8,607 bases of DNA from the NCBI GenBank assembly GCA_958438125.1, contig CAUBQN010000060.1:1-8607 (forward strand), in the 5' to 3' direction. The translations under genes and the position numbers were made by a program. The notes beneath the pieces are model-generated. The model was not told the DNA's origin, ran no database searches, and was given only the letters and a program-made list of their open reading frames with translations. The DNA is from an uncultured Collinsella sp. Lineage in GTDB: Bacteria; Actinomycetota; Coriobacteriia; Coriobacteriales; Coriobacteriaceae. This document shows positions 6,587-8,607 of the stretch, one piece after another (position 1 is the stretch's first letter; every line of letters begins with the position of its first letter).

Positions 6587-6943
6587 CTAATCGTCGGGGG
6601 TTTCGATTTCGATACTTGCGATGTCGAGCTCGCGGCCGTGCAGCAGACGCACGTTGGCGCCGCCACATTGGGGACAGCGGCAATGGAAGCGATCGTGCTC
6701 AAAGACCTCCCCGCAGTCCAGACACTCGCTTTGTGGATGGACTTCCTCCACGGCAAGCTCGCAGCCTCGCGTGAGCGGGTCCTCATCGCGAAATGTCTCC
6801 CACGCAAAGTCGAGCGCCTCGCGCACAACTTCGGTCATATCCCCGATACGCAGCGTTACCAAAACGGCGCGCGAGGCCCCCGCCCCACGCGCCGCGCGAA
6901 TCACTGTATCGAGTATGCCGTTGACAATGCCAACCTCGTGCAT
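6587..6943 (-). CDS. hypA: Hydrogenase maturation nickel metallochaperone HypA
   Basis: HypA binds nickel and hands it, with HypB, to the [NiFe]-hydrogenase large subunit in the cytoplasm. The 118-residue protein has the usual family length. It starts with MHE, whose His2 is the nickel ligand in the family, together with Glu3. A zinc site follows with C74, C77, C90 and C93 (CLDC and CPQC), plus an extra C88 between the pairs. The C-terminal GRELDIASIEIE segment (103-114) is typical. The MHE N-terminus fixes the start at 6943, with GAGGAG about 9 nt upstream inside the last tatC codons. It begins 6 nt after the tatC stop, so it is cotranscribed with the Tat genes and followed by hypB. No hydrogenase structural genes are in the window. 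Confidence 0.95.
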   Translation of the reverse strand: MHEVGIVNGILDTVIRAARGAGASRAVLVTLRIGDMTEVVREALDFAWETFRDEDPLTRGCELAVEEVHPQSECLDCGEVFEHDRFHCRCPQCGGANVRLLHGRELDIASIEIETPDD

Positions 6944-6949
6944 ACCGAT

Positions 6950-7741
6950 TTACTCCTCGTCGTCCTCATCGTCCGAGAACAGGTCCAGACGGCTCACAAA
7001 CAAGCCCTCCTTGCCCTCGCGCGCGGTAATGACCACGCGGGCAATGGCGAGCGAAATCTCGTAGAGCGAGAGCAGGGCACCATACATGAGGCCCAGCGTA
7101 ACGGGCGAGCCGTCGGGCGTAATCACAGCCGAGCCCACAAGCAGGCCCACGTACACGTAGCGCCAGGCGCCGCGGAAGGCCGCGTAGGACACGATGTGGA
7201 AGACGGACAGGTAGAAGATGATGAGCGGCAGCTCAAACGCCACGCCAAAGCCGATCATAAAGAGCAGCTCCATGTTGACGTAGTTCTCCAGATCGGGCAA
7301 CGCCGTAGCGACGGCCGAGGTCTCGCCGATGAGCCACTCAAAGCCCGCCGGGATGATGATGAAGTAGCAGAAGATGGCACCCAGGAAGAACAGCACCGTC
7401 GAGGCGAGCACCGTGGGCACGACCCACTTGCGCTCGTTGGGGCGAAGTGCCGGCAGGAAAAATGCCAGAATCTGCCAGATGATCATGGGCGTGCACATGA
7501 CCACGGCCATCTTGATGGCCAGCGAGAAGCGCAGGCCAAAGCCGCCGAGCGTGGTGGTGATGTAGAACTTACCGTCCGGCACAAAGGAGCGGATGGGGTC
7601 TTCCAAGATGTCGAGCACCACGGGCGTGGCGAAATACAGCACGATGGCGGCGGCAAACACCGACACGACCACGATGGTCAGGCGGCGACGGAGCTCTCCC
7701 AGGTGATCGAAGAGCGGCATGCGCGCAGGTCCGATAGGCAT
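6950..7741 (-). CDS. tatC: Twin-arginine translocase subunit TatC
   Basis: TatC is the membrane receptor that recognises twin-arginine signal peptides of folded exported proteins. The 263-residue protein has six predicted transmembrane helices, at about 22-40, 73-97, 107-131, 157-182, 193-208 and 213-237. The N-terminal FDHLGELRRR (11-20) is a family hallmark and part of the signal-peptide site. FLPALRPNERK (95-105) carries the conserved first-periplasmic/cytoplasmic loop Glu, and GVAFELP (166-172) carries the conserved Glu170. The C-terminus ends in a short acidic tail (DDEDDEE). The ATG at 7741 shares one base with the stop codon of the tatA/B gene (TAATG). An AGGGAGG site stands 9 nt upstream, so the two are translationally coupled. 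HypA starts 6 nt after its stop. Confidence 0.95.
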   Translation of the reverse strand: MPIGPARMPLFDHLGELRRRLTIVVVSVFAAAIVLYFATPVVLDILEDPIRSFVPDGKFYITTTLGGFGLRFSLAIKMAVVMCTPMIIWQILAFFLPALRPNERKWVVPTVLASTVLFFLGAIFCYFIIIPAGFEWLIGETSAVATALPDLENYVNMELLFMIGFGVAFELPLIIFYLSVFHIVSYAAFRGAWRYVYVGLLVGSAVITPDGSPVTLGLMYGALLSLYEISLAIARVVITAREGKEGLFVSRLDLFSDDEDDEE

Positions 7742-8304
7742 TACTCATCGCCTCCCTTCGAGGCGTCGGCGGCAGCGGCGTCGTCCTCGGCCTCGAGCTC
7801 GCGGGCGAGCTGGTCGACGACGGCCTTGCGCTTGCGGGGACGACGGGCGTAGAGGTCAGCCGTCGTGGGCTCTGCCGGCTCGGGCTCGGGCTCCGGCTCT
7901 GCAGCAGGCTCGGGCTCGACGACAGGCTCGGCACCCTCGGCCTCCTCAGCAGCACCCTCGCCCTCGGCGGCAGCCTCACTCGCGGCCTTCTCGGCAGCAA
8001 GACGGGCGCGACGCTCGGCAAAGGTCTCCTTCTTGGCGGGCGCTGCCGCCTCGGCGGCATCCTCGTCCGCATCGGAATCGTCATCGACGGCAGTCTTCTT
8101 GGGCTTGACCGGTGCCGAAGCGGCCTCACTTACCGGATCGATAATCTCGGACTGAACAACGGCCGTCATCTTTTCCTGCGTCTCGCGGAACTGACGGATG
8201 GCACGGCCGATCGTGCGGCCCATCTGCGGGAGCTTATCCGGGCCAAACAGCAAAAAGCCGAAGACCACGATGATTGCCAGCTCACCCTCTCCAATACCAA
8301 ACAC
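7741..8304 (-). CDS. Tat translocase TatA/TatB-family subunit with long acidic tail
   Basis: This protein forms the translocation pore element or the TatB-like partner of TatC. The 187-residue product begins MFGIGEGELAI, followed by one membrane helix (about 8-21), the hinge FGPDKLP (20-26) and an amphipathic helix (about 27-46). Glu8 aligns with the conserved Glu8 of E. coli TatB, and the length also resembles TatB, so it may be TatB-like or bifunctional. The tail (about 60-187) is unusual: Ala/Glu-rich, with an EP repeat block near 130-146, a basic patch RRPRKRK (154-160) and an acidic end. I chose the GTG at 8304, which has GGAGG 5 nt upstream. An ATG at 8349 in frame would add 15 residues not expected before a Tat N-terminus and spans the leader hairpin. 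It is the first gene of the tat-hyp-topA run. TatA versus TatB cannot be settled from sequence alone. Confidence 0.88.
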   Translation of the reverse strand: MFGIGEGELAIIVVFGFLLFGPDKLPQMGRTIGRAIRQFRETQEKMTAVVQSEIIDPVSEAASAPVKPKKTAVDDDSDADEDAAEAAAPAKKETFAERRARLAAEKAASEAAAEGEGAAEEAEGAEPVVEPEPAAEPEPEPEPAEPTTADLYARRPRKRKAVVDQLARELEAEDDAAAADASKGGDE

Positions 8305-8309
8305 ACATA

Positions 8310-8314
8310 CCTCC
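8310..8314 (-). promoter_or_regulatory. Ribosome binding site deciding the tatA/B GTG start
   Basis: GGAGG on the minus strand ends 5 nt before the GTG at 8304. The resulting N-terminus MFGIG is the standard beginning of TatB/TatA proteins, which supports this start over the upstream ATG at 8349. Confidence 0.75.
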
Positions 8315-8316
8315 AA

Positions 8317-8336
8317 GGCTCGATGTGAGTCGAGCC
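8317..8336 (-). promoter_or_regulatory. Hairpin in the tatA/B leader
   Basis: A perfect 7-bp stem, GGCTCGA with TCGAGCC, encloses a 6-nt loop. On the minus strand it ends only 2 nt before the ribosome binding site. It could modulate ribosome access or protect the 5' end of the transcript. The function is inferred from position. Confidence 0.5.
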
Positions 8337-8379
8337 CGCACCGCGCCATTCGGCCGGAACTCGTCTATTCATTCGGTCA

Positions 8380-8385
8380 AGTATA
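8380..8385 (-). promoter_or_regulatory. -10 box of the tat-hyp-topA operon
   Basis: The minus strand reads TATACT, a close match to the housekeeping -10 box, about 75 nt before the GTG start. The -35 position at 17-nt spacing (8403-8408) reads CGGACG, which is a poor match and lies inside an inverted repeat. Transcription would start near 8373, giving a leader of about 69 nt that includes the hairpin at 8317-8336. Confidence 0.5.
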
Positions 8386-8413
8386 GCGCCCGGACGCCAA
8401 AACGTCCGAGCGC
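8386..8413. repeat. Inverted repeat overlapping the tat promoter -35 region
   Basis: The arms 8386-8396 and 8403-8413 pair over 10 of 11 positions, with one C/A mismatch and a 6-nt centre (CCAAAA). It directly abuts the -10 box. It could be an operator for a dimeric regulator or a remnant terminator of the upstream STAS gene. No T-run follows on the minus strand, which speaks against a terminator. Confidence 0.55.
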
Positions 8414-8457
8414 ATCACAAACATATGCCAAACGGCACGCCCTTTTGGGGGCAAAGA

Positions 8458-8607
8458 TTATGCCGCCGTGATCGAAATCTCCTGGTCGACGCCCAGCAGC
8501 TGAACCACGCGCATCACCTGGGGCTGCACATTAGTGCAGCTAAAGCGCTTACCGTGGTCGACCGCGTGGTGCGCGGCGCCCACGAGCACGCCAATGCCCG
8601 TCGAATC
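8458..8607 (-). CDS. STAS-domain anti-sigma factor antagonist, C-terminal part
   Basis: Only the last 49 residues are present; the 5' part lies beyond the right edge. The fragment begins DSTGIGVLVGAAHH, the signature segment of SpoIIAA/RsbV-type STAS proteins. The Ser in DSTG is the residue that a cognate anti-sigma kinase phosphorylates in the family. Dephosphorylated STAS proteins bind the anti-sigma factor and free the sigma factor. The rest (KRFSCTNVQPQVMRVVQLLGVD) matches the terminal helix region of the fold. The TAA stop is at 8458-8460. It is on the same strand as tatA/B, 153 bp upstream, but that gap holds a separate promoter, so the two are probably independently controlled. No partner kinase or sigma gene is visible. 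Confidence 0.85.
   Translation of the reverse strand, partial: DSTGIGVLVGAAHHAVDHGKRFSCTNVQPQVMRVVQLLGVDQEISITAA

Noticed and set aside
6485..7852. A 455-residue plus-strand frame opposite hypA and tatC
   Set aside because: The product is rich in His, Arg, Asp and Glu with no family features, while HypA and TatC on the minus strand are unmistakable.
8426..8452. Small hairpins after the STAS stop codon as an intrinsic terminator
   Set aside because: The stems are only 4 bp (GCCC/GGGC at 8439-8452 and TGCC/GGCA at 8426-8437) and no T-run follows on the minus strand.

Overview
The window is high-GC, gene-dense bacterial DNA carrying eight protein genes. The gene content and the style of the proteins suggest an anaerobic actinobacterium of the class Coriobacteriia, possibly Collinsella; this is a judgement from recall, not a database match. 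The main clues are a basic Lys/Ala tail on a topoisomerase whose core reads like the archaeal TopA family, a topA-tmk-holB neighbourhood, a two-gene Tat operon and [NiFe]-hydrogenase maturation genes.

Layout from left to right: holB (DNA polymerase III delta-prime) and tmk (thymidylate kinase) form a tight minus-strand pair at 8-1820, with a plausible promoter at 1873-1901. Next is a 246-bp divergent intergenic region containing a perfect 23-bp inverted repeat. It is followed by the only plus-strand gene, a zinc-ribbon single-pass membrane protein of unknown function (2067-3041). Downstream of that gene lie a second long inverted repeat (3062-3115) and a strong bidirectional terminator (about 3119-3160) shared with the convergent topA. 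The rest of the window is a minus-strand run, transcribed as tatA/B, tatC, hypA, hypB, topA (8304 down to 3187). It starts from a promoter near 8380, just beyond the 3' end of a STAS-domain gene that is cut by the right edge.

How the genes fit together: HypA and HypB deliver nickel to [NiFe]-hydrogenase, and TatA/B-TatC exports folded proteins, classically including hydrogenase small subunits. Their joint operon therefore makes sense. TopA, Tmk and HolB are replication housekeeping proteins. As I recall, topA-tmk-holB is a common order in Actinobacteria; here it is split by the opposite-strand zinc-ribbon gene, which has a palindromic repeat on each side. That split, the REPIN-like architecture of the second repeat, and the archaeal-type topoisomerase with its repetitive lysine tail are the most noteworthy points. 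I saw no tRNA, rRNA, CRISPR array, insertion sequence or clear riboswitch, and no gene-free stretch longer than 300 bases.
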